Source: Rahnella victoriana
GTDB lineage: Bacteria; Pseudomonadota; Gammaproteobacteria; Enterobacterales; Enterobacteriaceae
Direction: 5' to 3'
Assembly: GCF_004330295.1 (NCBI RefSeq)
Contig: NZ_SJOJ01000009.1
Location: 122,787 to 186,786, forward strand
DNA: 64,000 bases
The position numbers and the translations under genes are program-made. The notes under the pieces are model-generated. The model worked only from the letters and a program-made list of their open reading frames with translations, was not told where the DNA came from and searched no databases. Of the stretch, positions 54,011-64,000 are shown piece after piece (the first letter of the stretch is position 1; the number at the start of each line of letters is the position of its first letter).

Positions 54011-55150
54011 ATGGATACCCGTTTGTTGAAAAAACTCTCACTTTCGCTCCTCGCGCTGGCCTTCGCCAGTACGCCTTTATGGAGCCACGCGCAGCAGAAT
54101 GCGCGTCTTGCGTCGCAGGTCGTGGATGACCATGCAGAACACATCTTTTACGGCAGCGGTGCAATGGGAATGGCGCTGGTGGTCGTTGATAACAATCAGC
54201 AGGTATTTCGCAGTTTCGGGGAGACCCGCCCCGGTTCCGATATCCGTCCGCGTGAAGACTCCGTGGTGCGTATCGCCTCGCTGACCAAGCTGATCACCAG
54301 TGAAGTGCTGGTGAAAATGGCGCAGCAGGGCAAGGTCAGTATTAATGACCCGCTGCGTAAATATGCGCCCGCCGGTGCGCGCGTGCCGGCTTACAGCGGC
54401 ACCAATCCGATTACGTTGCTGAATCTGGCGACGCACACCAGCGGTCTGCCGCGTGAGCAACCGGGCGGTGCAGCGAACCGTGCCGTCTTCACCTGGCCGA
54501 CCAAAAGTGACCGCTGGAGCTGGCTGAGTGTCGCGAAAATGACCGTGCCGCCGGGTGCCCGCGCCTCTTACTCCAATCTGGCGTTTGACCTGCTATCTGA
54601 TGCCTTGTCGAAAGCCGCCAATCAGCCTTATACCCAATTACTGCGCGAGCAGATCACGCAACCGCTCGGCATGACCGATACCACGCTGACGCCGAATGCC
54701 AGCCAGTGTTCGCGGCTGATGGTCGGCCTGCGTCCGAGTCCGTGCATTAACACGATCGCGGCAGCAGGCAGCGGCGGGCTTTATTCCACGCCTGCGGATA
54801 TGGGTCGCTGGATGCGTCAGTTCCTCGGGCAGCGCACCACCACGGCGGATATGGCGCAGAAGATGTATTACAAGCGCACAGATCTGGTCTCGCTCAAAGG
54901 GATGGATGTGCCGGGCATGGCGGACTCGCTGGGAATGGGCTGGGTGACGATGGCGCCGACGCCGTTATTGCCACGCATCATCCAGAAAACCGGCGGTGGC
55001 GGTGGCTTTATCACGTATGTCGCGATGGTGCCGCAGCGCGGTGTCGGCGTGTTCGTGGTGGTAACCCGCACCGAGCTGACCAAGTTTAAAAATATGAGTG
55101 ATGGCGTGAACGATCTGGTGGCGGATCTGGTACGAAATAACGAAATCTGA
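54011..55150 (+). CDS. ampH: D-Ala-D-Ala carboxypeptidase/endopeptidase AmpH
   Basis: A 379-residue penicillin-binding enzyme of the AmpC/AmpH fold acting on peptidoglycan in the periplasm. A signal peptide (LSLLALAFASTPLWSHA) precedes the mature protein. Active-site motifs: SXXK in IASLTKLI, YXN in YSNLAF and KTG in QKTGGGGGFI. It tracks E. coli AmpH through HIFYGSGAMGMALVV and GGAANRAVF. ATG 54011 was chosen over the longer frame from 53915, whose extra part is not signal-like. A bidirectional terminator separates it from lptG. Confidence 0.92.
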   Translation: MDTRLLKKLSLSLLALAFASTPLWSHAQQNARLASQVVDDHAEHIFYGSGAMGMALVVVDNNQQVFRSFGETRPGSDIRPREDSVVRIASLTKLITSEVLVKMAQQGKVSINDPLRKYAPAGARVPAYSGTNPITLLNLATHTSGLPREQPGGAANRAVFTWPTKSDRWSWLSVAKMTVPPGARASYSNLAFDLLSDALSKAANQPYTQLLREQITQPLGMTDTTLTPNASQCSRLMVGLRPSPCINTIAAAGSGGLYSTPADMGRWMRQFLGQRTTTADMAQKMYYKRTDLVSLKGMDVPGMADSLGMGWVTMAPTPLLPRIIQKTGGGGGFITYVAMVPQRGVGVFVVVTRTELTKFKNMSDGVNDLVADLVRNNEI

Positions 55151-55177
55151 TCGCGGCGTTCGCCGTTCTTCAGACGT

Positions 55178-55214
55178 AAAAAAAGCAGACCGCTGTACGG
55201 GGTCTGCTTTTTTT
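55178..55214. terminator. Bidirectional terminator ampH/lptG
   Basis: AAAAAAAGCAGACC pairs with GGTCTGCTTTTTTT around an eight-base loop. It serves ampH on the plus strand and lptG on the minus strand. Confidence 0.9.
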
Positions 55215-55232
55215 GTCGCTGCACCGGCAGGT

Positions 55233-56303
55233 TTAACGTTTTCTCAGCAGTAAGAACATGCTGATGACGAAGAACAGTCCGCTTGGCAGCAATGCGCCCA
55301 GGATCGGCGGAATGTTATAAACCAGGCTTAACGGGCCGAATATCTGGTCAAGTACGTAGAACAGGAAACCGAAGCAGATACCGGTCACTACCCGCACGCC
55401 CATCGGCACGCTGCGCAGCGGACCGAAGATGAATGACAGTGCCATCAGCATCATGACCGCGACAGACAGTGGCGAGAAGATTTTACTCCACATGTTCAGC
55501 TGGTAGCGTTTGGCTTCCTGCCCGCTCTGTTTCAGGTATTTGACGTAGTTATGCAGGCCGCTGATCGACAGCGCATCCGGGTCGAGCGCCACGACGCCCA
55601 GTTTGTCCGGCGTCAGGTTGGTTTTCCACACGCCGGTCAGCGTCTGGGAACCCGTGATTTGCAGGTTATCCGTCAGGTCAGATTCATCGACCTGAGAGAG
55701 TTTCCACACACCATCCGTAAAGGTCGCGGAAGAGGCATAGCGCACTGACTGCAGTTTGTTCTCTTCGTTGAAATGGTAGATGTTGACGCCGGTCAGCTCT
55801 TTTTCACCGGCCACGCGTTCGATGTAGATAAAGTCGTGACCGTCTTTCGCCCAGATACCGTTCTGAGTCGAAAGCAGCGAACCGCCGTACATCTGTTGTG
55901 CGCGGTAGTTACGCGCCATCTGTTCGCCCTGCGGCGCGACCCATTCACCAATCGCCATGGTCAGCAGCACCAGCGGGATCGCCGTTTTCATCACCGAGGC
56001 AGCAATCTGCATACGGGTGAAACCGGAAGCCTGCATGACCACCAGCTCACTGCGGGTCGCCAGCGTGCCCAGCCCCAGTAAGGCACCCAGTAACGCCGCC
56101 ATCGGGAAGAAGATCTCGATATCCTTGGGTACGCTCAGCAAGGTGTATAACCCTGCACCGGCGGCAGAATATCCGCCCTGCCCGACTTTACGCAGCTGAT
56201 CGACAAACTTGATGATGCCGGAGAGTGACACCAGCATGAACAAGGTCATCATGATGGTGTTGAAAATCGTGCGACCGATGTAACGGTCTAATACGCCAAA
56301 CAT
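55233..56303 (-). CDS. lptG: LPS export permease LptG
   Basis: A 356-residue inner-membrane permease of the LptB2FG transporter that extracts lipopolysaccharide. Six transmembrane segments in two groups of three flank a periplasmic beta-jellyroll (about 130-260). The stretch VDQL, PKDIEIFFPMAALLGALLGLG and GLHNYVKYLKQSGQEAKRYQ match E. coli LptG. The ATG overlaps the lptF stop by one base, giving tight coupling. Confidence 0.95.
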   Translation of the reverse strand: MFGVLDRYIGRTIFNTIMMTLFMLVSLSGIIKFVDQLRKVGQGGYSAAGAGLYTLLSVPKDIEIFFPMAALLGALLGLGTLATRSELVVMQASGFTRMQIAASVMKTAIPLVLLTMAIGEWVAPQGEQMARNYRAQQMYGGSLLSTQNGIWAKDGHDFIYIERVAGEKELTGVNIYHFNEENKLQSVRYASSATFTDGVWKLSQVDESDLTDNLQITGSQTLTGVWKTNLTPDKLGVVALDPDALSISGLHNYVKYLKQSGQEAKRYQLNMWSKIFSPLSVAVMMLMALSFIFGPLRSVPMGVRVVTGICFGFLFYVLDQIFGPLSLVYNIPPILGALLPSGLFFVISMFLLLRKR

Positions 56304-57397
56304 CAGGCAACTCCTCTCAGACGCGCGCGGACCTTACGAACCGGCAAGGTATCCCATGCATTCAGAATCAGTGCCAGTGCGAAGTAGAGCAGGTTAGTTC
56401 CCCACATCCAGAGCATCGGATCCAGCTTACCTTTGGCACCGTTAGAGCGCAGCGAGGTTTGCAACAGGAAGAAAATCAGATACAGCAGGATCGCCGGCAG
56501 CATACTGAGCACACGTCCCTGACGCGGGTTCACCACGCTGAGCGGAACCACCAGCAAGGCCATGATAAATACGGAGACGATCAGCGTAAAACGCCAGTTC
56601 AGCTCGGCGCGGGCTTCCGGCTCGGAGGAGTTCCAGAGCTGCGTCATGGTCATCTGATCCGACTGGTTCGGGTCAAGCTGTACGGCCTGATGGCCGATCA
56701 CCGCCAGATAGTCGGTGAAATCTGTCACGCGGAAGTCACGTAACAACGCGGTACCTTCATAGCGCGTCCCTTTATCGAGCATCACTTGCTGCGAGCCGTC
56801 GGCGCGCTGAAGCATGTGCCCGCGGTCGGCCACCACCACTGAAGGTCGCTGGTTGCCGTTCGGGCGCAACTGCGCAAGGAACACGTCATGGAATTCTTTA
56901 CCTTTGACGCTGCCGACAAACAGAACCGCATTGCCGTTCTGCGCCTGCTGGAACTGGCCTTCGACCATCGCCGCCATGCTCGGGTTCGCTTTGGCTTCCG
57001 CCAGCACTTCATCCTGATGTTTGGACGACCACGGGCTGAGCCAGATGGCATTCACGCCAGCGAAGATTGACGTAAATAACGCCAGAACCAGTGCCGCGAT
57101 GACCAGAGAGCGTTTTCCGAGACCACAGGCATGCATGACTGTGATTTCACTGTCGGTATACAGTTTACCGAGCGTCATCAGCAGGCCAAGGAACAGGCTG
57201 AGCGGCAGAATAAGCTGCGCCATTTCCGGAACGCCAAGGCCCAGAAGAGAGAGAACTAAATTTGTTGGGATATCGCCATCGACCGCTGCTCCGAGCACTC
57301 TTACCAGCTTCTGACAGAAGAAGATAAGAAGCAAAATGAACAGAATGGCAAATTGGCTCTTGAAGGTTTCCCTAACCAGATATCTAATGATGATCAC
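56303..57397 (-). CDS. lptF: LPS export permease LptF
   Basis: A 364-residue partner of LptG with the same layout: three N-terminal helices, a periplasmic domain (about 130-255) and three C-terminal helices. MIIIRYLVRETFKSQFAILFILLL and LYTDSEITVMHACGLGKR are typical. It is transcribed divergently from pepA, as in E. coli, with about 280 bases between the starts. Confidence 0.95.
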   Translation of the reverse strand: MIIIRYLVRETFKSQFAILFILLLIFFCQKLVRVLGAAVDGDIPTNLVLSLLGLGVPEMAQLILPLSLFLGLLMTLGKLYTDSEITVMHACGLGKRSLVIAALVLALFTSIFAGVNAIWLSPWSSKHQDEVLAEAKANPSMAAMVEGQFQQAQNGNAVLFVGSVKGKEFHDVFLAQLRPNGNQRPSVVVADRGHMLQRADGSQQVMLDKGTRYEGTALLRDFRVTDFTDYLAVIGHQAVQLDPNQSDQMTMTQLWNSSEPEARAELNWRFTLIVSVFIMALLVVPLSVVNPRQGRVLSMLPAILLYLIFFLLQTSLRSNGAKGKLDPMLWMWGTNLLYFALALILNAWDTLPVRKVRARLRGVA

Positions 57398-59187
<1,790 letters not shown>

Positions 59188-59223
59188 TTCCTGCGTTAAA
59201 TAAGATATAATCTTCACTATCAG

Positions 59224-59280
59224 GGTCTGGTTCGCCAGACCCTTCACAGGCGGGCGCACCAGTTGCGCCCCTGTTTTTTT
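59224..59280 (+). terminator. Tandem hairpins after pepA
   Basis: First hairpin GGTCTGG-TTCG-CCAGACC (59224-59241) has a stable UUCG loop; the second, GGGCGCA/TGCGCCC (59252-59270), is followed by CTGTTTTTTT. The second is a clear intrinsic terminator, lying 24 bases before holC, so holC likely has its own promoter or receives read-through. Confidence 0.8.
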
Positions 59281-59303
59281 CTCAGCAGCACAGTGAACTC
59301 ATC

Positions 59304-59789
59304 ATGAAACAGGCTACCTTTTTTCTTCTCGACGCGCCGGATGCCAGTGGCGAGCTTAGCTCGCACGAAGCTCTGGCCTGTCAGGTCGCCGCTGAACGTT
59401 ACCGGATGGGCAAACGTGTTCTGCTAGCTTGTGAAGATCAGAAACAGGCTGAACGTCTGGATGAAGCGTTATGGAAGCGCGAACCCGGCCATTTTGTGCC
59501 CCATAATCTGGCAGGCGAAGGCCCCCGTTTTGGCGCGCCGGTGGAATTATGCTGGCCGGGAAAACGCGGCAATGCGCCGCGCGACTTGCTGATCAGCCTG
59601 CTGCCAGAATTTGCAGATTTTGCTACTGCTTTCCATGAAGTGGTAGACTTCGTTCCTTACGAAGATTCCCTTAAACAACTTGCGCGCGAACGCTACAAAG
59701 CCTATCGCAGCGTGGGTTTCTCTTTGACGACGGCCACGCCGCCCTCAGTCACCACATCGACCGACGAAAATACGAAGCGAAATGGATAA
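59304..59789 (+). CDS. holC: DNA polymerase III chi subunit
   Basis: A 161-residue clamp-loader accessory protein that links SSB to the psi subunit. [38 protein letters not shown] and [22 protein letters not shown] match E. coli chi. The C-terminus runs about 14 residues beyond the E. coli protein ([19 protein letters not shown]), ending after the valS start, so the genes overlap by eight bases. Confidence 0.94.
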   Translation: MKQATFFLLDAPDASGELSSHEALACQVAAERYRMGKRVLLACEDQKQAERLDEALWKREPGHFVPHNLAGEGPRFGAPVELCWPGKRGNAPRDLLISLLPEFADFATAFHEVVDFVPYEDSLKQLARERYKAYRSVGFSLTTATPPSVTTSTDENTKRNG

Positions 59790-62637
59790 GACATATAACC
59801 CGCAAGACATCGAGCAGCCGCTTTACGAGCACTGGGAACAACAGGGCTATTTCAAGCCGCATGGTGATACCAGTAAAGAAAGCTTTGCCATCATGATCCC
59901 GCCGCCGAACGTGACCGGCAGCTTGCACATGGGTCATGCTTTCCAGCAAACCATCATGGACGCCATGATCCGCTATCAGCGCATGCAGGGTAAAAACACC
60001 CTGTGGCAGGCGGGGACTGACCATGCGGGTATCGCAACGCAGATGGTGGTTGAGCGTAAAATCGCGGCCGAAGAAGGCAAAACCCGTCACGATTACGGCC
60101 GTGATGCGTTTATCGATAAAATCTGGGAATGGAAAGCCGAATCCGGTGGCACCATTACCCGTCAGATGCGCCGTCTGGGCGACTCCGTGGACTGGGAACG
60201 TGAACGTTTCACCATGGATGAAGGTCTGTCCAACGCCGTGCGTGAAGTGTTCGTGCGTCTGTACAAAGAAGATCTGATTTACCGTGGCAAACGTCTGGTG
60301 AACTGGGATCCGAAACTGCGTACCGCGATCTCTGATCTGGAAGTCGAAAACCGCGAATCCAAAGGTTCCATGTGGCACCTGCGTTATCCGCTGGCTGACG
60401 GCGCGAAAACCGCTGAAGGCAAAGATTATCTGGTAGTCGCCACTACCCGTCCGGAAACCGTGCTCGGTGATACCGGCGTGGCCGTTAACCCGGAAGACCC
60501 GCGTTATAAAGATCTGATCGGCAAAGAAATCATTCTGCCGCTGGTAGGCCGTCGTATTCCGATTGTTGGCGATGAACATGCCGATATGGAAAAAGGCACC
60601 GGCTGCGTGAAGATCACCCCTGCGCATGACTTTAACGACTATGAAGTCGGTAAACGTCACGGCCTGCCGATGATCAACATCCTGACGTTCGATGGCGATA
60701 TCCGCCAGACCGCTGAAATTTTCGACACCAATGGCGAAGAAACTGACGCGTGCAGCAACCAGATCCCTGAGCAGTTCCGTGGCCTTGAACGTTTCGCCGC
60801 GCGTAAAGCCGTGGTCACTGCATTTGACGAAGCCGGTCTGCTGGAAGAAATCAAACCTCACGATCTGACCGTACCTTACGGTGACCGTGGTGGGGTGGTA
60901 ATCGAGCCGATGCTGACTGACCAGTGGTACGTGCGTACTGCGCCGCTGGCGAAAGTGGCGGTCGAAGCCGTTGAGCAAGGCGACATTCAGTTCGTGCCGA
61001 AGCAATACGAGAACATGTACTTCAGCTGGATGCGTGACATTCAGGACTGGTGTATTTCCCGTCAGCTGTGGTGGGGACACCGCATTCCGGCGTGGTATGA
61101 CGCCGAAGGCAACGTGTTTGTTGGCCGTGACGAAGCGGAAGTGCGCAGCGAAAATAATCTGGCCGCCGACGTTGTGCTGACGCAGGACGAAGACGTGCTC
61201 GACACCTGGTTCTCTTCCGGTCTGTGGACATTCTCCACGCTGGGCTGGCCGGAACAAACGCCTGACCTGAAAGCATTCCACCCTTCCAGCGTCGTGGTGA
61301 GTGGCTTTGACATCATCTTCTTCTGGATCGCGCGCATGATCATGATGACCATGCACTTCGTGAAAGACGAAAACGGCAAGCCACAGGTTCCGTTCAACAC
61401 CGTTTACATGACCGGTCTTATCCGCGACGACGAAGGACAAAAAATGTCCAAGTCCAAAGGTAACGTTATCGATCCGCTGGATATGATCGACGGTATCTCG
61501 CTGGAAGACCTGCTGGAAAAACGTACCGGCAACATGATGCAGCCACAGCTGGCAGAGAAAATCCGCAAGCGCACCGAGAAGCAATTCCCGAACGGCATCG
61601 AACCGCACGGTACTGATGCCCTGCGCTTCACGCTGGCGGCACTGGCGTCTACCGGCCGTGACATCAACTGGGATATGAAGCGTCTTGAAGGCTACCGCAA
61701 CTTCTGTAACAAGCTGTGGAACGCCAGCCGCTTCGTGCTGATGAATACCGAAGATCAGGATTGTGGCCTGAACGGTGGCGAACTTGAGCTGTCACTGGCT
61801 GACCGCTGGATCCTCGCCGAATACAACCGCACAGTGAAATCTTACCGTGAAGCGATGGACAACTACCGCTTCGATCTGGCTGCCAGCATTCTGTATGAAT
61901 TCACCTGGAACCAGTTCTGCGACTGGTATCTGGAGCTGACCAAGCCGGTCATGAACGGGGGCAGCGAAGCACAACTGCGCGGCACCCGTCATACGCTGGT
62001 GGAAGTGCTGGAAGGTCTGCTGCGTCTTGCGCATCCGATCATTCCGTTCATCACCGAAACCATCTGGCAGCGAGTGAAATCCCTGAAAGGCATTACTGCG
62101 GAAACCATCATGCTGCAGCCTTTCCCGGAATTTGACGCAGCGAAAGCGGACGAACTGGCGCTGGCCGATCTCGAGTGGATCAAACAGGCGATCATCGCTA
62201 TCCGTAACGTGCGTGCCGAGATGAATCTGTCTCCGGCCAGGCCGCTGGAACTGCTGTTACGTGGCGCGAGTGCCGATGCACAGCGTCGTGTGGAACAGAA
62301 CCTGAGCTTCATTAAGTCTCTGGCGCGTCTGGAATCCATCACCATTCTGCCGGCTGGCGACAAAGGCCCGGTGTCTGTCACCAAACTGGTGGAAGGCGCT
62401 GAGTTGCTGATCCCAATGGCAGGTCTGATTGATAAAGAAGCCGAGCTGGCGCGTCTGGAAAAAGAGATGGCGAAACTGGATGGCGAGATCGCGTCCATCG
62501 AAGGCAAGCTGTCTAACGAAGGTTTTGTGGCGCGTGCGCCTGAAGCCGTTGTCGCTAAAGAACGCGAACGTCTGGCCGCTTGCGGTGATGCAAAAGTGAA
62601 ACTGGCAGAACAGAAAGCTACGATCGCTGCGCTGTAA
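59782..62637 (+). CDS. valS: Valyl-tRNA synthetase
   Basis: A 951-residue class Ia synthetase, same length as E. coli ValS. The HIGH signature is LHMGHA in [14 protein letters not shown], and KMSKS is intact in [14 protein letters not shown]. The editing (CP1) domain follows the N-terminal Rossmann part ([15 protein letters not shown]), and a C-terminal coiled-coil arm ([19 protein letters not shown]) closes the protein. ATG 59782 overlaps holC. Confidence 0.97.
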   Translation: MDKTYNPQDIEQPLYEHWEQQGYFKPHGDTSKESFAIMIPPPNVTGSLHMGHAFQQTIMDAMIRYQRMQGKNTLWQAGTDHAGIATQMVVERKIAAEEGKTRHDYGRDAFIDKIWEWKAESGGTITRQMRRLGDSVDWERERFTMDEGLSNAVREVFVRLYKEDLIYRGKRLVNWDPKLRTAISDLEVENRESKGSMWHLRYPLADGAKTAEGKDYLVVATTRPETVLGDTGVAVNPEDPRYKDLIGKEIILPLVGRRIPIVGDEHADMEKGTGCVKITPAHDFNDYEVGKRHGLPMINILTFDGDIRQTAEIFDTNGEETDACSNQIPEQFRGLERFAARKAVVTAFDEAGLLEEIKPHDLTVPYGDRGGVVIEPMLTDQWYVRTAPLAKVAVEAVEQGDIQFVPKQYENMYFSWMRDIQDWCISRQLWWGHRIPAWYDAEGNVFVGRDEAEVRSENNLAADVVLTQDEDVLDTWFSSGLWTFSTLGWPEQTPDLKAFHPSSVVVSGFDIIFFWIARMIMMTMHFVKDENGKPQVPFNTVYMTGLIRDDEGQKMSKSKGNVIDPLDMIDGISLEDLLEKRTGNMMQPQLAEKIRKRTEKQFPNGIEPHGTDALRFTLAALASTGRDINWDMKRLEGYRNFCNKLWNASRFVLMNTEDQDCGLNGGELELSLADRWILAEYNRTVKSYREAMDNYRFDLAASILYEFTWNQFCDWYLELTKPVMNGGSEAQLRGTRHTLVEVLEGLLRLAHPIIPFITETIWQRVKSLKGITAETIMLQPFPEFDAAKADELALADLEWIKQAIIAIRNVRAEMNLSPARPLELLLRGASADAQRRVEQNLSFIKSLARLESITILPAGDKGPVSVTKLVEGAELLIPMAGLIDKEAELARLEKEMAKLDGEIASIEGKLSNEGFVARAPEAVVAKERERLAACGDAKVKLAEQKATIAAL

Positions 62638-62643
62638 TCACCA

Positions 62644-62708
62644 CCGCACCTGATCACTCAGGTGCGGTAAATAAAAAAGCCAGTCGGGGAAACCTGACTG
62701 GCTTTTTT
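62644..62708. terminator. Tandem terminators after valS
   Basis: CCGCACCTGA/TCAGGTGCGG (62644-62667) is followed by AAAAAAGCCAGTC/GACTGGCTTTTTT (62673-62708). The second is an A/T-flanked bidirectional terminator that also ends the opposing LysR gene. Confidence 0.9.
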
Positions 62709-62724
62709 ATTCTCTCCGCGCGGC

Positions 62725-63681
62725 TCAGCGTTTGGCGTTTCTCTGCAATTCCAGCTGAAAGATGTCATGCATCTTTTTCACCAGGGTGGCAAAAAATTGG
62801 TTATTCAGAGCGGCCTTGTTGTACACCATATAAACCGGCTGAGTCGGCATCGTGAAATCGACATCCAGTTTCTGCACATTGAACGCATTTTTCATTTTTT
62901 CATAAAAACGTTCCGGCACGAAAGCCAGCATATCGGACGCTTCCACCATCGACATAATCGTCAGTAAGGACGGGCTGATAAACCGGCATACCCGCTCCTG
63001 TCTCATCATAGAATGCACATCAAGACGGTTAGACAACAGGCTTGCGCTCTCGGAATCCAGAAACGTATACGTTTCATTCTGCGCCAGCTCAATACTCAAT
63101 GTTCCGTCGAGACGCGGATGTGGCTGACGGCAAATGACCACCGGCACCTCACTGGATATTTGCTGACTGACGCGCGAATGTCCGATATGCGGATGAACGT
63201 CAAAAATAATATCGGCTTTACGGAAAATCAGCGCGTCTTCAATTTCGGTAATCGAGTTATTACTGATGCTGTGAACAATCTCACAATCGGGCGCAATCTC
63301 ATCCAGCACGCTGCGCATGACATTAAGTGTAAAAGTAGAAAGATATGCTGAACAATGGGCAACAAGACGGGTCGGCACGGAATCAAACGAGATATTCTGC
63401 AGTTTCGCCACTAAATTATCGTACGCATCCGCCAGACCTTCGTGTATTCCAATGGCGACAGTGGTCGGTGCCAGTGCCTTTCCGTCCCGGATAAACAACG
63501 CATCATTATAATGAACACGCAAACGCCCGAGCGCCTGGCTGACAGCTGAAGGGGTGATACCCAGTGCATCTGCAGCTTTGGTTCCGCTGCGATGAATGAA
63601 AACAGCCTCAAAAGTGGTTAAAAGATTGAGGTCAAAGTTCTTCACCATCTTAAAGCGATCGGTGAGTGTGTTTTCTTTCAT
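62725..63681 (-). CDS. LysR-type transcriptional regulator (LeuO/YbeF-like)
   Basis: About 318 residues from ATG 63681. The helix-turn-helix is FDLNLLTTFEAVF...GITPSAVSQALGRLR, followed by a substrate-binding-like domain. The N-terminal pattern NFDLNLL.TFEAVF is closest to the YbeF/LeuO branch; the ligand is unknown. Upstream in-frame starts at 63741 (ATG) and 63756 (TTG), and an inner ATG at 63648, are also possible; none has a clearly better ribosome site. The gene lies alone at the end of the window, with AT-rich upstream DNA as often seen for H-NS-controlled LysR genes. Confidence 0.8.
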   Translation of the reverse strand: MKENTLTDRFKMVKNFDLNLLTTFEAVFIHRSGTKAADALGITPSAVSQALGRLRVHYNDALFIRDGKALAPTTVAIGIHEGLADAYDNLVAKLQNISFDSVPTRLVAHCSAYLSTFTLNVMRSVLDEIAPDCEIVHSISNNSITEIEDALIFRKADIIFDVHPHIGHSRVSQQISSEVPVVICRQPHPRLDGTLSIELAQNETYTFLDSESASLLSNRLDVHSMMRQERVCRFISPSLLTIMSMVEASDMLAFVPERFYEKMKNAFNVQKLDVDFTMPTQPVYMVYNKAALNNQFFATLVKKMHDIFQLELQRNAKR

Positions 63682-63756
63682 CCTGTCCAGTCCCCTGATT
63701 TCTGGTGAAATACGGGAATTCGTATTATCAACATCAATCATAGTCAAGATCTTCAA

Positions 63757-64000
63757 TTTTTGGTCTCCAAACTGGCAATTAAATCACATGCATTTCACTG
63801 AAAGAATAGAATGATTATGGGTAACAAAATAAATTAGCAGGCGTACTAATGACAGCATGCTGAATTCTATACAGTGGCATTTAACGTGAGTAAATAAAAT
63901 TTTCTAAACTATAGCTTTAACTAACTTAAATTAAAATCCACGCCTGGCGCATAAAAATAAAAAATTTATATAAATCGGAGATGATTCATATAGATATATC
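63757..64000. other. AT-rich region upstream of the LysR gene
   Basis: About 240 bases to the window end, very AT-rich, with no supported gene. It presumably carries the LysR gene promoter and may be silenced DNA. Confidence 0.5.

Noticed and set aside
59749..61608. A 619-codon minus-strand frame opposite valS
   Set aside because: valS is certain on the plus strand; the opposite frame is His/Phe-rich in a manner typical of shadows.

Overview
The window is a piece of an Enterobacterales chromosome. Gene order and protein similarity fit a Rahnella/Serratia-like member of the Yersiniaceae best. The evidence is near-E. coli housekeeping proteins (YgiQ, SdaA/SdaC, PepA, HolC, ValS, LptF/LptG), a rhamnose operon carrying fucO and rhaM, a butanediol budR-budA-budB locus, and a tRNA-Leu(CAA) lying between lptFG/pepA/valS and an integrase, as at E. 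coli leuX. No rRNA operon, CRISPR array or intact insertion sequence was seen.

Layout. 1-2198: end of the rhamnose operon (rhaD partial, fucO, rhaM). 2173-9961: ygiQ, a papain-like Cys-His-Asp protein, one-piece dihydroxyacetone kinase, sdaA and sdaC. 10544-12924: yfiR-yfiN-yfiB, a periplasm-sensing c-di-GMP switch. 12926-16387: budR divergent from budA-budB, the acetolactate to acetoin branch. 16437-21502: AT-richer accessory DNA with an HNH nuclease, a C4-like antisense-RNA leader in front of a small gene, a porin, a second small gene with a similar leader, and a zinc-ribbon microprotein coupled to a WaaH-like glycosyltransferase. 21951-36030: part of a type VI secretion locus (vgrG, Tle3-type lipase, Tli3-type lipoprotein, PAAR, tssM, tssJ, tssF, tssG), with no sheath, Hcp, ClpV, TssK or TssL genes in view.

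36701-53505 is the most unusual part. It reads as a defence island ending at an integrase beside tRNA-Leu. A plus-strand operon encodes a TerY-P-like triad (VWA, PP2C phosphatase, kinase with an added OB-fold-like region), then a protein with a RHIM-like QVGxxN motif, a small zinc ribbon and an unrecognised Cys/His protein. A minus-strand block encodes a DUF262/HNH GmrSD-like protein translationally coupled to a GHKL ATPase carrying a C-terminal PD-(D/E)XK-like motif. It continues with an MmeI-family methyltransferase whose own nuclease motif appears lost, an SF2 helicase and a GIY-YIG protein. The apparent swap of nuclease function from the methyltransferase to separate partners is the best candidate for an undescribed system.

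53707-64000 is core genome again: tRNA-Leu(CAA), ampH, lptG-lptF divergent from pepA, holC-valS, and a LysR-type regulator in an AT-rich setting.
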